Below are positions 1 to 12,118 of a stretch of 64,000 nt of DNA, piece by piece (position 1 is the stretch's first letter; each line of letters starts with the position of its first letter). The notes under the pieces are model-generated. The model saw nothing but the letters and a program-made list of their open reading frames with translations, had not been told where the DNA came from and did not search any database. Both the position numbers and the translations under genes were made by a program. Origin of the DNA: Strigops habroptila (Eukaryota > Chordata > Aves > Psittaciformes > Psittacidae); NCBI RefSeq assembly GCF_004027225.2, contig NC_044282.2, positions 46,840,576-46,904,575 on the forward strand, read 5' to 3'.

Positions 1-859
1 CTTTAAACCCACAGTTTAGTTTACAAAATTAAAGAGCTACAACAGTCAGATCATTGCAATTGTTTTAAGATCAACCCCTTCAGAAACTAAGGCATTCGCA
101 CTTTGATATTTTTAAGCTACAGGATGATTAACACACTTGTAGAATGAAACCAATTTCCTTATCATGCGTAGCCAAAAGAGAAATTCACAATTTACAAGGC
201 GTGGGGAGCTGAGCAGGAAAACAAACAAACATGTTTTAAAAAAATGTAAATTAAGAGAGGAAGAAAGATTTTTTTTCCTCTTTCAGAATTAACTAATTCA
301 TTGACTCGACAATTCATTCCTGCAGTCAGAACTAGGGGCTTGAGCTGGGTGCTTTGCTTAGAGATTCACTCTTTGGTTTTGTTCTTGAGATTTTGTAGTT
401 CAAGGGTATACAGCAAGGTCAAAGCTGAGTGCTCAAAGCCTTGACATTCATTCTGGAAGTTTCCTTGAAGACGTAGGATGTCTATTCTATAGCATTGTCT
501 CTCCAGAATACATTAGAAAACTCTCTGAGTTTACCCTGTCTCTGGACACAGTTCTCCCAACAGTCCTGCTAACTGACAGGCTGAAGCCAACAGATCAGAG
601 GACCCATACTCAACTACGTGACAGCAGAATAGTTTCAGGAACAATCATATTTAAACACGGAAAAATCTTTTTCAGCAGACCATGTGTGAAAGTTGCAGAT
701 GCACCTATAGACACTTCCCCACCAGGAAAAAGGATCCAACAAGAGATTGAAGATCTGCTCAGGGAAGTGGTAGATTCCCCAGCACTGGACACTTTTGAGT
801 TTCAGCTCTACAGCGTGCTGGGACATCAGGTCTAGGTCATGCTTTCCCATGAAATGTTG
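1..859. other. Intergenic, nothing recognised
   Basis: AT-rich single-copy-looking sequence. The small open frames on the minus strand here (60-83 codons) resemble no family I know and have no supporting signals. Confidence 0.6.
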
Positions 860-906
860 GCCCAGATGATCCTTGGTCCCTTCCAACCTGGTATTCCATG
901 ATTCTA
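860..906 (+). mobile_element. CR1 LINE 3'-end fragment
   Basis: The stretch CAGATGATCCTTGGTCCC, TTCCAACCTGGTATTCCATG and ATTCTAG matches the last bases of avian CR1, including a decayed ATTCTATG tail. Only the tail is recognisable; the sequence just upstream (about 800-860) may be a further diverged part. Confidence 0.75.
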
Positions 907-1119
907 GAATACTGTCTAGACCTTTCTAGGGGCTTCCAAACCAGGCATTGCTTGTGTGTTGCCATTAACAACAATTTGGATTTTCAGGGAACACCTTTGT
1001 GTTATAAAGTACATAATGCACTGGCGATGGGTATTCCAGCAGCCCGGGGCTGGCCCACCTCACATCATACCCGGGTGGCAGGAGTCCCTGCACCCCATCA
1101 CCAGGTAAGGGGAACGCAG

Positions 1120-1440
1120 AGAGCAGGCGGCTGCGATTTGTCACTCTCCCGCGGGAAATCCGCCTCGTGCCCATCGCACCGAACCCGCGCACCAGCCGCT
1201 TGCGGGGCCCGTGCCGGTGCCCGGACAAAGCACGCGGCAGAACGGCGGCTCCGCGCCCCGGCCGGCAGCGCGCGGGCGCGTGGAGGGGCACTGCCCCCTG
1301 CCGGCCCCGCGTAGAACGCGCGCCGCGCTCGGGCCCGGCGCGTTCGGCGGAGACGCGTCTTTGAAACGGCAAATGGCTCCGTGCTTCGTGTTTCACGAGT
1401 CACCACCGCGGCACGGGGCCTCCCCGGGTGATCTGAACAT
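1120..1440. promoter_or_regulatory. CpG-rich island, possible orphan promoter
   Basis: In an otherwise AT-rich region this roughly 300-bp block is strongly GC-rich, with about fifty CpG dinucleotides counted by eye, many in CGCG runs. Such density usually marks an unmethylated promoter or enhancer in vertebrate germline. No convincing coding frame is present. A TATAAA-like sequence lies near 1,001-1,008 and a strong plus-strand donor-like CAG/GTAAGG at 1,104/1,105. It is 18 kb beyond the KIDINS220 3' end and so is not its promoter. It could serve a noncoding RNA, or be a distal element of a neighbouring gene such as ID2. Confidence 0.6.
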
Positions 1441-1523
1441 CACGTTTTACAGCTGCATCTGGGAAACGCTGCTTTAGCTAATTCAGCTCTGCTAGCTGGG
1501 AATGTCACTCCCAAGAATTATCG

Positions 1524-1660
1524 TAGGATCACTGAGCAGTTTGGGTTAGAAGGGATCTTAAAGCTCATCTAGCTACAACCCCCCTGCCATGGGCAGGGAC
1601 ACCTTCCACTAGACCAGGTTGCTCAAAGCCCCATCGGGCCTGGCCTTGAACACGTAGAGG
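1524..1660 (-). mobile_element. CR1 LINE 3' end, reverse orientation
   Basis: Pieces such as TTTGGGTTAGAAGGGATCTT, CCCCCTGCCATGGGCAGGGA and CACCTTCCACTAGACCAGGT match the reverse complement of the avian CR1 3' UTR, up to GGCCTTGAACAC near 1,650. About 135 bp is kept. The 3' tail octamers at the left edge have decayed. Confidence 0.92.
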
Positions 1661-2819
1661 GTAAAGTGGTTTGTAAAAATCTGAAGAAAAGGTTGCATTA
1701 AAATAATAAATACTTTGCTTGCACCGTTCTGGGAAAAGCACCATTTGATTAGCACTAGTTTGTATTTGACTCTGGAAAGTAAAACACACTCTCTAAACAA
1801 TCTGGTATGTGTTAAGGATTCTCCTATACAACAGTCTGGATCAATTCATGCGATGAGGAAAAGATATAAAATAATATACTAATGAGAATTATAATCTTTG
1901 TAAGCATCTCTTCCTTATTACTTTCCTTGCTTACTTGCAGAACAAGAAACACTTTATGCGGCTTTTACTGGAAGCTGTAAAGAAGAGGGATAACAGAATG
2001 CAACTGTGGTGTGACAAAAGGTTGAATAAACTACATAAACACTGGTACTGAATTTTGTTCAGAAAAAGGTTTTCACAAATGTCCTCTTTAAAACTACTGT
2101 TGTGCAAAAGGATCAGTATTTTCTGATTCTACAGAAAAATGAAACCATTGGTTCTTGAAATCCAATTTGTTTTACCCACATTACCATTCTTCTCTCTAGA
2201 ACAGCCACCTAAGTTATCGTAATTCTAAAGTGTAAGAGCCAAATGTAAACACTATTTCAATAAAACAGAGGTTATATTGCACAGCAATAGCCACTGAAGT
2301 GTGAGCCACTTGCTAAAGGAAATCGAAGAAGAAATCCAGAGAGGAAACAAACAAATGCATTTGCTTTTGGAGTCAATCACTGTAGCTGAGAAAAACTCAC
2401 ATTTCAACTGGTTGCTTGCCTTGTAAATAAACATTAAAAATGAGGGGACATGGGGCAAATCGGGTCAAACTGAGAAAAATGAATAGAACAGTGCTGCAGT
2501 GGACTTACTGCTGCTAGCTGCCTAGAAAATGGCCCTTTACTTGCTGCCTATCCTCACAAGAATGTGATGAATTAATAGCTAATACAGTATTACATGAAGT
2601 TACAGGACCTATCCAGATTAGAAACAATTAAACTACCTAAATTACTTGCCAAAAAGAGAACATTGCTATAGTTTCCAGTAAATATCCCCACAAATTACAC
2701 CATGTCTGTGGCGAACAGTTTTATGAATACATCAGGTATTTCTACTTAAAACTAAGAGCTTGAGCCAGCTCTTAAGTTTTACTGCTGATGGCAGAACTTC
2801 AAAGCTCACACAAAGCTCC

Positions 2820-2844
2820 TTTTTTTTTTTTTTTTTTTTTTTTT
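2820..2844. repeat. Poly(T)25 tract
   Basis: Uninterrupted run of 25 T on the plus strand. No retrocopy is recognisable next to it, so it is called a simple repeat. Confidence 0.95.
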
Positions 2845-3362
2845 AAACAGACCTGGACTATAATTTCTCTTTCATTTGGAAGAGAACAAATGATTTTGAT
2901 CCTTACCACCTTGCATTTGAGCAGACTTGGGACCAGTGGTACTGCCACACCGAAGCCCACCTCATGCTGTCCTCTCACTGACAGCTGCAGTAGCTGATGC
3001 CTCGGGAAGAGCATAAGACCATCGTTGGGTGATACTTCCTCCACGTGCTCTCAGTATCCTGTGTTCTCTGAGAAGAGCCTTCCTGATATTTTTGGCACAT
3101 AGATTCACTTTGTTGTACTGTTTGTCAATACAGAACTTGAATAACCCTACCTGAGTTAGTTATACCTGTCATCTTACGTTTTTATCTTCCTGAGAAGAGT
3201 GGTAGCGCTTCGAAAGAGGAGAGAGAGAGGGCAGGAAGAAAAGGGGAGGACAAAAATAATGCAAGAAAGACTAAGTGTCTCCCGCATATTAGACTGGGCA
3301 AAATCAAAGCAGTGTATGTTACCAGAAAAAAAAAACTAAACAGTAAGGTTAAACTCTAAGTG

Positions 3363-3421
3363 AGTCTTGGGCAAGTTTCTTTCACTTTTCAACTGAAAAG
3401 TCTTGGGCAAGTTCCTTTCAC
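3363..3421 (+). repeat. 36-bp-period direct repeat with hairpin spacer
   Basis: AGTCTTGGGCAAGTTTCTTTCAC at 3,363-3,385 recurs at 3,399-3,421 with one change (22 of 23 identical). Between and into the copies runs a palindrome with arms ACTTTTCA and TGAAAAGT (3,384-3,401). The repeated piece resembles the MIR core (CCTTGGGCAAGT...), but is too short to assign. Confidence 0.8.
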
Positions 3422-4332
3422 CTGGAGCAGAGAGCCCAGACTGACCATCCACTCAAGTTTATGCCCCACAGGACTGAGCTGGTTTAGCTACCTCTGATAC
3501 CAGCATCCCAGGGCAATGCAATGTACTGCACAACCTCTGGAAGTGTCCTTCAGCCATATTTTTGTAAGCCTCATGCTGTATGTGAAATTTCAGAAATCTA
3601 TGTAGTACTTGAAGGGATGTGATTACAGTCTGCTGGAAACCAATGTAGAGAGCAGAGAATACAGGAGAGCCTGTGCTCACCACAGGTGTTGGTGCTGAGG
3701 TTTCTGCCACATTCAGACCAGTAGCTTCATACCCAGCTGTAGCATACTATATGCAAAAAAAGACCAAGAATATGAACATTTAAATATTTATTTTTAAGTC
3801 TAGATTCAGTGCTAACATTAGTTAATATACAGGAATAAAGCGATGGGAAGGCTATTTAAGAAAAAAATCAGTAAACTACATTTTGCAACTTCTTGGAAAA
3901 ATATCTCACTTGTGCTTTTGTGTTTCTGCTCACAAGTACGTGATAAAATGCAACTAGGGGTTTGCTTTTGTAGTTAAAAAGTTGGTGTACAACACATTAA
4001 GTAAACCTTCCATTAGTACTTTTCAAAGGATGTAACAGTTTGAAGGGTAAATTATATGCCAAATCTATAAATTCAGTCTAGCTCTTGTTAAAAAGCTCTT
4101 TTACTGCACATAGATGTTTCCACCCAACAGATACAAAGTAAGTTGCTACACGTGCGGAAACATGTTGTTTACTAATCCTTACTGATTCCCTTTTCACTCA
4201 GATTACCCCATCGTTGCTCTTACCACGCTTGCAGAAAAAACTGGAAGTGTTGGTTAGACCTCATCCTGTAAATATTAAAACTTCACAGTAGCTATAAAAT
4301 TAGATTTCTAAATTCCACTGTAAATCTGCTTC

Positions 4333-4401
4333 TTCAGTCAAAAAATTTTTAAGAGTTCCTTGGAGATTTAACTTTTTGACTGAATTGAGTGAGTTCAATT
4401 C
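4333..4401. repeat. Two abutting hairpins
   Basis: Perfect 12-bp arms TTCAGTCAAAAA (4,333-4,344) and TTTTTGACTGAA (4,373-4,384) enclose 28 nt. Directly after, GAATTGA (4,382-4,388) and TCAATTC (4,395-4,401) form a second 7-bp inverted repeat. Neither resembles a known ncRNA. Confidence 0.8.
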
Positions 4402-7133
4402 ATGCACTGACCGAAGTATCTTTTTATCCTTCCAATCTAAGTGTAATTTAGAAAAAAGCAATGCTTAGAGGAAAAAAAGCTTAATTGTTGACAAGTTTGG
4501 GCCTTTGTAATAAATATATACATTAAAACTGTGTATGTTATGTACATAGCACATCCAACATGCAATTAGCAGTTTATTGACAGCATGATGAAAAGTCTCG
4601 TAACCTGAATATCTGAAACAGATTGTGGCTAATATTCAGTGGTGCATTGGGGCTTTTTTGGCAGCTTTGAGTATTTACTATTATTACTATTTTAGGGGGG
4701 CTCTTGAGGTCAGCAATATTGTCTGAAAAGAGAAAAGAAAGGTAATAAACAGGACTTGCTAGGGGAAAGGAAGCACTTATGGAGAGATATCCAAAGGCAG
4801 AAACATGTACGTGCGCTATGAAAGACCTGGAGGAAAGCAGATTTGTGAGTTATGAAACCTAAAAATGACTACAACTTTTCAAATGGAAAAAGAAACTCAG
4901 AAGCCAGGCATCGGAGTGAGAAAATGAAGCAGCTACTTGAGGATTTATCGGGGGTTCCGCTGGAAAATGTGAAGTGGCAACAACCTGTCATAAAATAATG
5001 GAAATGTGACTAAAAGTGGAAGAACAAGACAAGAAGGAGACATGGGACAGAAAAAAAAAGAGTATAAACCTCCCATCCCGAAATAAAATCAACATAAATC
5101 TGCTGGGGGAAGGGAAGAAAAGCAGGTTCTATGAAAAGAATCACAGGTAATGCAAAAGTGGGAAATACAATGAATGATGCAAAGAAGAACTGCCCAGGTA
5201 AGAAAAAGGCAGAAGAAAGTATTTTTACAATGTATAAAGTGAATATAGTCACAAATTCTACATGGAAAAAAAAGCAAACCCAAAACAGAGATATTGGAAC
5301 AAAGGTATGGAAAACTTACTTGTCCTGTGAACTAAGGGAGAGGATGGACTTTATCCTTCAGCCTCACTGAAGAGTTTACAAAGCTTAAAAACCCTATTGT
5401 AATTCCACAGTATTTACAAATATAAAATGTTGGTTCCAGCTGGCCTTGAACCTCAATCAGAATGTATTTTCTTTTTCCATTTTGTAAATTATTCACACTG
5501 CATAGCCTGGGACAAACTATGATTTTAGCCCTTGATTCTTCTGCCTGCCGTAACTGACCCAATCTAACATTTTTTAAAGGAAAAAATAAGGTAAGTACCT
5601 GTAAAAGTATTTCTTAAAAACTTCCTTTTGCAGGTTCATTTGCTAGGAAAATCATGAATGAATCATCTCCAGTAACTCAATTCCTGCCAAGCATACTGTA
5701 ACAACAAAACATTATCACAGGAAGCATGTAATTCACTTAAAATCAAGGAGAGGAAAAAATAGGTCAAATTTGACAATCTATTTTTTTAGATTCCATACTC
5801 AGGTTCATTGAATGGTGTTACTTCTGATTAAATTCTATGTATTTATAACATAGATGACCTCACATACTATTTCAGGGGTTTACCAATAAATGTGTAAATA
5901 AACAAGTAATCAGGATATTTTTTACATAGTTCACATAAGGAATAAAAAGTGTTGGGTTTTTGGTTTGGTTTTTTTTTTTTCTTCAGATCTATATGCAGCA
6001 AAGGATAAAAAGAACTATTGTTATATAAAAAATAATAGACATGATGAGCAGAGTTTAGTAAATGACAGAAAAGAAAGGAGGACTGACACTAAAATCAAGA
6101 GTTCTGTGATCTAAATTTCTCTGTCAATCAAATTTGCAGATGAAAGTTGTTCAGTAGGAAACAATAATATCAGGTTCTTTTGATGTACAATTTTCAGGTT
6201 GACAAAGGAAAACCAACTATTTTGGAGGGCGTTAGTCCATGCACCAATCCAAAGGCTAGAGAGGAAGTGGTTGTGAAGATGCAGCATTTTTCCAAACTGA
6301 AAAAGGATACATCTGTGGTACAACTGAGAAGCATGACTGCAGAATGTGAGGAGGAGTCTAAGCAAGTTTTCATCTTCTTAGGGTGGGTACCAACACCAGA
6401 GAAGGTAGGCCTGTACAGACGTCAATGTAGCTGCCATGGAAAATATATACGAGCCTGTACTGACATCTGGATCTTCACAATCTGACTCCTCTTGATGCCT
6501 CAGACAGCTAGTTCAGTCATACCTGCATGAGCTGACCTAACACCAGCAGACTACAGTACAGACATACCCAAAAGCAAATGTCAGAGGGCTTCAGCAGAGA
6601 TATACTTGGAACTATTACTTCACCTAATCAATTACTGGATATCTGTCCTTATCTTTGAGAGACTGTCACATTGAAATGTAGGACCTAAAAGTAAATGTGG
6701 GGTAACTGTGTGGCAATTTGATGTGAGTCATAATAGAAAAAAGGTCTCAAAAAAGAACACTTGCAGAGAGTCCTTCTGATGGAGACACCTCTTTTAATAT
6801 CCTGCTCAGTGAAATGCTCAGTTTTTATAGACATTCTTCAGTTTCCTGAAGGAAAAAAAACAAACCACTTTAGAAATCTAATCAATTTCAAGTTTAAAAA
6901 GTACTAGTTGACTATCTCTTAGTCTCTGAACTACTGTTGAAATGTATTTTTAAGCTTCTACACATTTCTTAAGCACTTAATTACAAGTCAGGAAAGAAAG
7001 TCCATTTCATTTGATGCTTGTAAAGTTGGTGAATGATCGAAGTTATAGTGTTTAAGCAGCTCAAACAAGTAATTTATCAGCTGTTGAAGGTGATGAAATA
7101 GGGCTTCACTGATGTGGAAGCAAATAACAATCT
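4402..7133. other. Intergenic, nothing recognised
   Basis: AT-rich. The small frames at 5,010-5,562 and 6,111-6,485 occur on both strands, overlap each other and lack homology, so they are not taken as genes. Confidence 0.55.
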
Positions 7134-7262
7134 CGTGGTTAAGACTTTAAACTGTGAGTTATGAGACATAGATCTTAGCCCCAATTTCCCACAGACGTAT
7201 GTGACCTCTGCAAGTCATTTCACTCCTTCATGTTTCTGTGCATCTGTAAAAATGGGAAATTT
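7134..7262 (+). mobile_element. MIR-like (CORE-SINE) relic
   Basis: Colinear match to the MIR consensus as I remember it: CGTGGTTAAGACTTT at the start (tRNA-related end), then GTATGTGACCTCTGCAAGTC and TTTCACTCC in the core, then CATCTGTAAAAATGGGAAA. About 130 bp with many substitutions. MIR copies in birds are old and few, so the match needs an alignment to confirm. Confidence 0.7.
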
Positions 7263-8739
7263 AGTTCTCTCTCTCACGAATTCTTATGAACCAGCATGTC
7301 CAAAATGTTATGATACTTGGCTACTTTTGTAATGCTAAACAATGGCAGCTACATTCTTGGGCATTAAAATTAGTAATTTTTTATGTGAAATTGTACCTGC
7401 CACAAGCTCAAACACTTGTCAGTCATGACTTTGGAATTAAACAGCCTAGAAGCCCTCCCAGAATAGCAACTGCTTTTAGTATTATGTTTTAAAGACAAAG
7501 TATCAGTATCATTGGGAGAGATTCCATCGCAATAGGCCAAAGAAAGGTCCTTATCCCATTAGAAGTGTTAATGTAGATTCCAGCACTTGCTTTGCTTATG
7601 TGACTCGGTAAAAAAGAGCCAGGAAGAAAGCATAAGCACTGGGCATCCACACATCTCTGTGTAAGGAAAAAGCCATTTCTTTGGGCTGGGTAGATCAGGT
7701 AACGTGATTTTCTGTAGACTGCATTTTGCTTAAACAAGCATGTTAGATACACATTCTCGCTCTTTTCTTACCATCCTATAATAGTATAAAGATGATTTAA
7801 ATTTAGCAGACCCATGAGGAAGTGAGCAATGTAATGTAAACAGTGAGGAGATAATCAAAACAAGAGCCTGAATGATACTGTGACAAAGGAGAGAGAGGGC
7901 ACTGAAGTACAAAATTCCTTAAGTAGTAAACAGCAAACCACTTTGCTTAGATTTTTCCATGATGCATTCATTTAATATGCTAATAAAATTGTAACATGGA
8001 AGCAAAAATGCAACATGAAGATAGGCTGGGTGGAAGGCCACTGTGCAAGATACAGGAATCAGACTTGTGACTGGAAGCCTGGCCATCAAAGGCATGAACA
8101 ACAAACCATTAATTTGATATGCAAAATATTCTGGCTTGCTCCTCTGAGCTGGCAGCCACTGTATCCCACACAACTGGCATGGTCTGGGGTTTCCCCTCTT
8201 CTTGCCACTGCCTCTTTGCCTCCAACCAGCATTGTGTCCCCTGGCACTTTCTATTTTACACTATGCAGTGTGACCTTTTGCATTTGAACTTCTATTTCTG
8301 CTCCTCTGAGGGAGAATTTTGCAACTTTTGCTCTTTCATGGGTATTTACACTAATGGAGGCCTACTTCACTAGTGATTTTCCCAGGAAAACACATGGCTT
8401 GGCACATGCTGGTTTTCCTTTGGGCATCCCAATGGTGGCGAACACAGTGACAGCTGCTGCTTGAAACACCTTTCTGTGGCTTTTGCCATGTAAAACCAAA
8501 AAGTGCAAACCAGAACGGCAGGAGGTCATCTTAGGATTCTTCTCTTTCATCTATTTACTCTCAAGCGCTCCCGGTGAATGAAGTTCCACAACTTCCCTAG
8601 GTAACATTGATACTACTTTATTAGAAAGCTTTTATTTTCAGAATATTGGTTGGGGTTTTTTTTTCCACCACAAATCAGAAGCTGATTAGTTTGTGCTCCA
8701 CTGATGGAGCTTCTTATGATCTTTCTGCAACAATATTTA
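7263..8739. other. Intergenic, nothing recognised
   Basis: AT-rich sequence with several overlapping small frames on both strands (7,286-8,550). None has homology or codon-like character that I can recognise. Confidence 0.55.
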
Positions 8740-9720
8740 TGTCCATTCAGCCTTCCTTCTTTTAAACTCAACAAATCCAACTCTTTCACTACTAAATACC
8801 TCTAAGTCATGTTTCTAGATGTTTTTGCCATTCTCCTCCAGTTGCTTATTAAAGGTGCTCAGGTGTGGACACAGTACACCTTCAGCAGCAGGGAACACCT
8901 CTCCTGGATTGCATCATACTCCTATTAATATGCCCCTCAGAGATTTCCTTTTCTTCCCTCTACCTTCAACTGCATCTTGTTAGTTCAGCACTGCTTTACT
9001 GGCCACACTAAAATCCCATGGTCTTCTGCAGTGTTTCAGTGGGTTGTACTCCATTTTATATTTCTGCATTTGATTTCACTTTCATAAGTGCAATACTTTA
9101 TACTTGCCTTTACTGAATGACATCATGTGAATTTACAGTTCTCTATATATCAAGTAATTCTGTCCTTTGGGATAAGGCAGGTTCAGACAAAAGTATACTT
9201 TGGAATTCTACCAATAAGGTTGCTAATAAAAATACTGAATAAAAATGAACCAAAGGCTCCCATGTGATCCTACTTTGACATGAGATAATTAATAATCACT
9301 CCAAGTCTACTTTTTCAAGCAGCCTCCTTTCAGTGCATTGCATGATTTGGTTAAGCTTCAATGATAAAAGTTTTACTGAAGTTGAACATAGCCCATCTGC
9401 TGCACACATCTTCTGCAGGCCAGTTACTCAGTCAAAGGAAATCAGAACAACTTGATAAGGGTCATTCCTGAAAACTCCATATTGACTTTCATACTTGAAG
9501 TTTAAATACCTGATGAATAATAAAAGCTTCATGAATAAAGTTCTTGCAGATATCAAAGTAAAGATGACTTGTAATTCCCCAGACCCTCCCCATTTCCTTT
9601 AAATATGGTTCCTGGTAGTCCTATCTTCTAATGGCTACATCTACATCACACAGGTGTCTCTCCTTTTCTCCAAGAAAAACGATCATGGTTTAGAGATTGT
9701 TTTGACTGGATCCTTAGCTT
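8740..9720 (-). mobile_element. Ancient CR1/L3-like LINE relic (RT region)
   Basis: The plus strand aligns in order with the reverse complement of deep CR1 families known from turtles and crocodilians. Landmarks: AAGTCATGTTTCTAGATG (near 8,805), GGTGTGGACACAGTAC (8,860s), ATTTGATTTCAC...TTTACTGAATGACATC (9,065-9,125), AATACTGAATAAAAATGAAC (9,230s), AGTTACTCAGTCAAAGGAAA (9,422 on) and GACTTGTAATTCCCCAGACC (9,567 on). The coding sense is the minus strand; the reading frame is broken everywhere. Edges are approximate. It may be missed by libraries built from young avian CR1. Confidence 0.7.
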
Positions 9721-11298
9721 CAACAGGAAGCAGAGCTAGACCATACTGACTTACGCCAGTCATTGAAATAAAAACAATACGGTTAAATTATTATCTGGAC
9801 AAAAACCTGTTGGAATGCTGGACAGGTCTAAGTGTTCAGAACCTCCTGTTTCTCATCTCAAAAGTTTTCTTTTTTCTTTTTCTTTTTTAAATAATTATTA
9901 ATTTCTTAGGATTACACAATTCCCTTGCATAATTCAGTTTTGTAAGATAACTGGGGAGAAGAAAAATATATTCAGAGGTGACCCCTTGGCACTGTTCTAA
10001 AACAAGCAAAACAATTATGTGGAGTCCAAGATCTTGAATTATTTTTCTGTTTCTGGAATGATTTTTGTGTTTCTGCTTGGTTTTCTTCAGAGATCATTAA
10101 ACAAAAAACCTTACAATGGCTAAATGTGAATGCATCTTGATGTTTTTTTAAATGTATTTTCAAATCCAAGTAGTTCTAAGATATCTGAATATATAAACTT
10201 CAGTGCTACACAGGATCAATTCGGAAGAATTTAATGACTACCTTTACTTGTGTTTTTTTTCTGAATTCTCTTTCCTTTAGCAGTGATTTACTTTCTTAGA
10301 AGTGTTGTTCATTTACATATTTATTGTAATTGCACATGTCCCCAGGTAGTTTAGAATTTTCAGCCTTTGCTCTATCCATGGCATGTGTTCGCACCACATC
10401 CTTAGCTCATACTTGAGATATGGGTGCTGTGTCATCTCAGTCCTGGTTCCACTACAGAATTCCAGAGTTCTCAGAAAGACTTACCCTTCAGGGTAACCTA
10501 TAAATAGCTTTTATCTCCATTTTTAAATATGTATTTAAGTATTACTCTCAGTGACCTAGAAAGGGTGTCCAAGTCCTTATACTAAGACTGATGCCACTAT
10601 GACTAAGCAGGTTCCACCATAGACACGTCATGTATCATCGTCCTGTTCAGCAGCCTTTTCAGCTATTAACATGATCCTGACTTGATCCTGTGAAGACAAA
10701 ACACCACCTCTTAACATCCTGGTCATGGAAGAATGGCCTAGGTATGGGAAGCTACATGAAAATTACATTCCCTAGTTAAAATAGAATCCCTTTGGAAGAG
10801 GGGAAGCTATAGATCTTCACAGATGCCTTATCCAAAAAAGTGAAGCATGTCTCCGAGAAGTGGTAATGTTATGGTCTTGTATTGAAAATATGTAAAGAGA
10901 GACATCTTTTTGCATCAAGTGGCTGAGTTTCGCTATCACAGTCAAGGATTCTTCAGGTTCTAGAAATATGCCATGGGATTACACAGTTCACAGCTAGACC
11001 TCAAAATAGGTGTTGATAGATACAAACCACTCCCAAACCCAAACCAAAAAAGCCCTAAGATGTTTTTCCGGGTATTACAGAAAGACTAGAAAGGAGCTCA
11101 TCATATAGGAGGATGAGTGTCCAACTACTTTATTCAACCTTTCAGCCTGAATGAATCCTTAGGAGGAAAAAATCCTCTGATGTTTCTTCCATCCCCACTC
11201 TCCCTTGAATTTCAGGGGCTATTTAAATACAGGTTATGTTTTTTTTGTCTACTGGCCCTTAGGTGCTGATGCTGATGATAATAATATAAGAATCATAA
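9721..11298. other. Intergenic, nothing recognised
   Basis: AT-rich; pyrimidine runs near 9,865-9,890. No gene or repeat that I recognise. Confidence 0.55.
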
Positions 11299-12118
11299 GG
11301 TGCGCCCTCAGCAAGTTTGCCGACGACACCAAGCTGTGTGGTTTGGTTGATACGCTGGAGGGAGGGGATGCCATCCAGAGGGACCTTGACACACTTGTGA
11401 GGTGGGCCAATGCCAACCTTATGAAGTTTAACCAAGCCAAGTGTAAGGTCCTACACCTGGGTCGGGGCAATCCCAGGCACTGCTACAGGTTGGGCAGAGA
11501 AGAGATTCAGAGCAGCCCTGCAGAGAAGGACTTGGGGCTGCTGGTTGACGAGAAGCTTAACATGCGCCGGCAGTGTGCGCTTGCAGCCCAGAAAGCCAAC
11601 CGTATCCTGGGCTGCATCAAAAGAAGCGTGACCAGCAGGTCGAAGGAGGTGATCCTGCCCCTCTACTCTGCTCTTGTGAGACCTCACTTGGAGTACTGTG
11701 TACAGTTCTGGTGTCCTCAACATAAGAAGGACATGGAGCTGTTGGAGCGAGTCCAGAGGAGGGCCACGAGGATGATAAGAGGGCTGGAGCACCTCCCGTA
11801 TGAAGACAGGCTGAGAGAGTTGGGGCTGTTCAGCCTGGAGAAGAGAAGGCTGCGTGGTGACCTCATAGCAGCCTTCCAGTATCTGAAGGGGGTCTACAAG
11901 GATGCTGGGGAGGGACTCTTCCTTAGGGACTGTAGTGGTAGGACAGGGGGAATGGCTTCAAACTTAAACAGGGGAAGCTTAGATTAGCTATAAGGAAAAA
12001 GTTCTTTACAGTGAGGGTGGTGAAGCACTGGAATGGGTTGCCCAGGGAGGTTGTGGATGCTCCATCCCTGGCGGTGTTCAAGGCCAGGTTGGACAGAGCC
12101 TTGGACCACATGGTTTAG
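11299..12118 (+). pseudogene. CR1 ORF2 reverse transcriptase remnant
   Basis: The coding part of the CR1 copy above: the final third of the RT domain with the FADD box plus the C-terminal extension. It lacks the endonuclease and most RT motifs and has one frameshift near 11,945, so it cannot be autonomous. Few lesions suggest a fairly young insertion. Confidence 0.9.

Larger units (their letters stand above)
1661..4332. other. Intergenic, simple repeats only
   Basis: It holds a 25-bp T run at 2,820-2,844, a purine-rich patch near 3,215-3,260, and the short direct repeat at 3,363-3,421 listed separately. I see no gene. Confidence 0.6.

Noticed and set aside
898..1477. Open frames of 65-143 codons through the CpG island on both strands
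   Set aside because: GC-rich DNA has few stop codons, so overlapping frames on both strands are expected; the translations are Arg/Ala/Pro low complexity with no homology.
11205..11298. Met at 11,205 as the start of a 260-codon gene
   Set aside because: The first 31 codons are host sequence fused by chance; the coding character begins at the CR1 junction and the RT is truncated.
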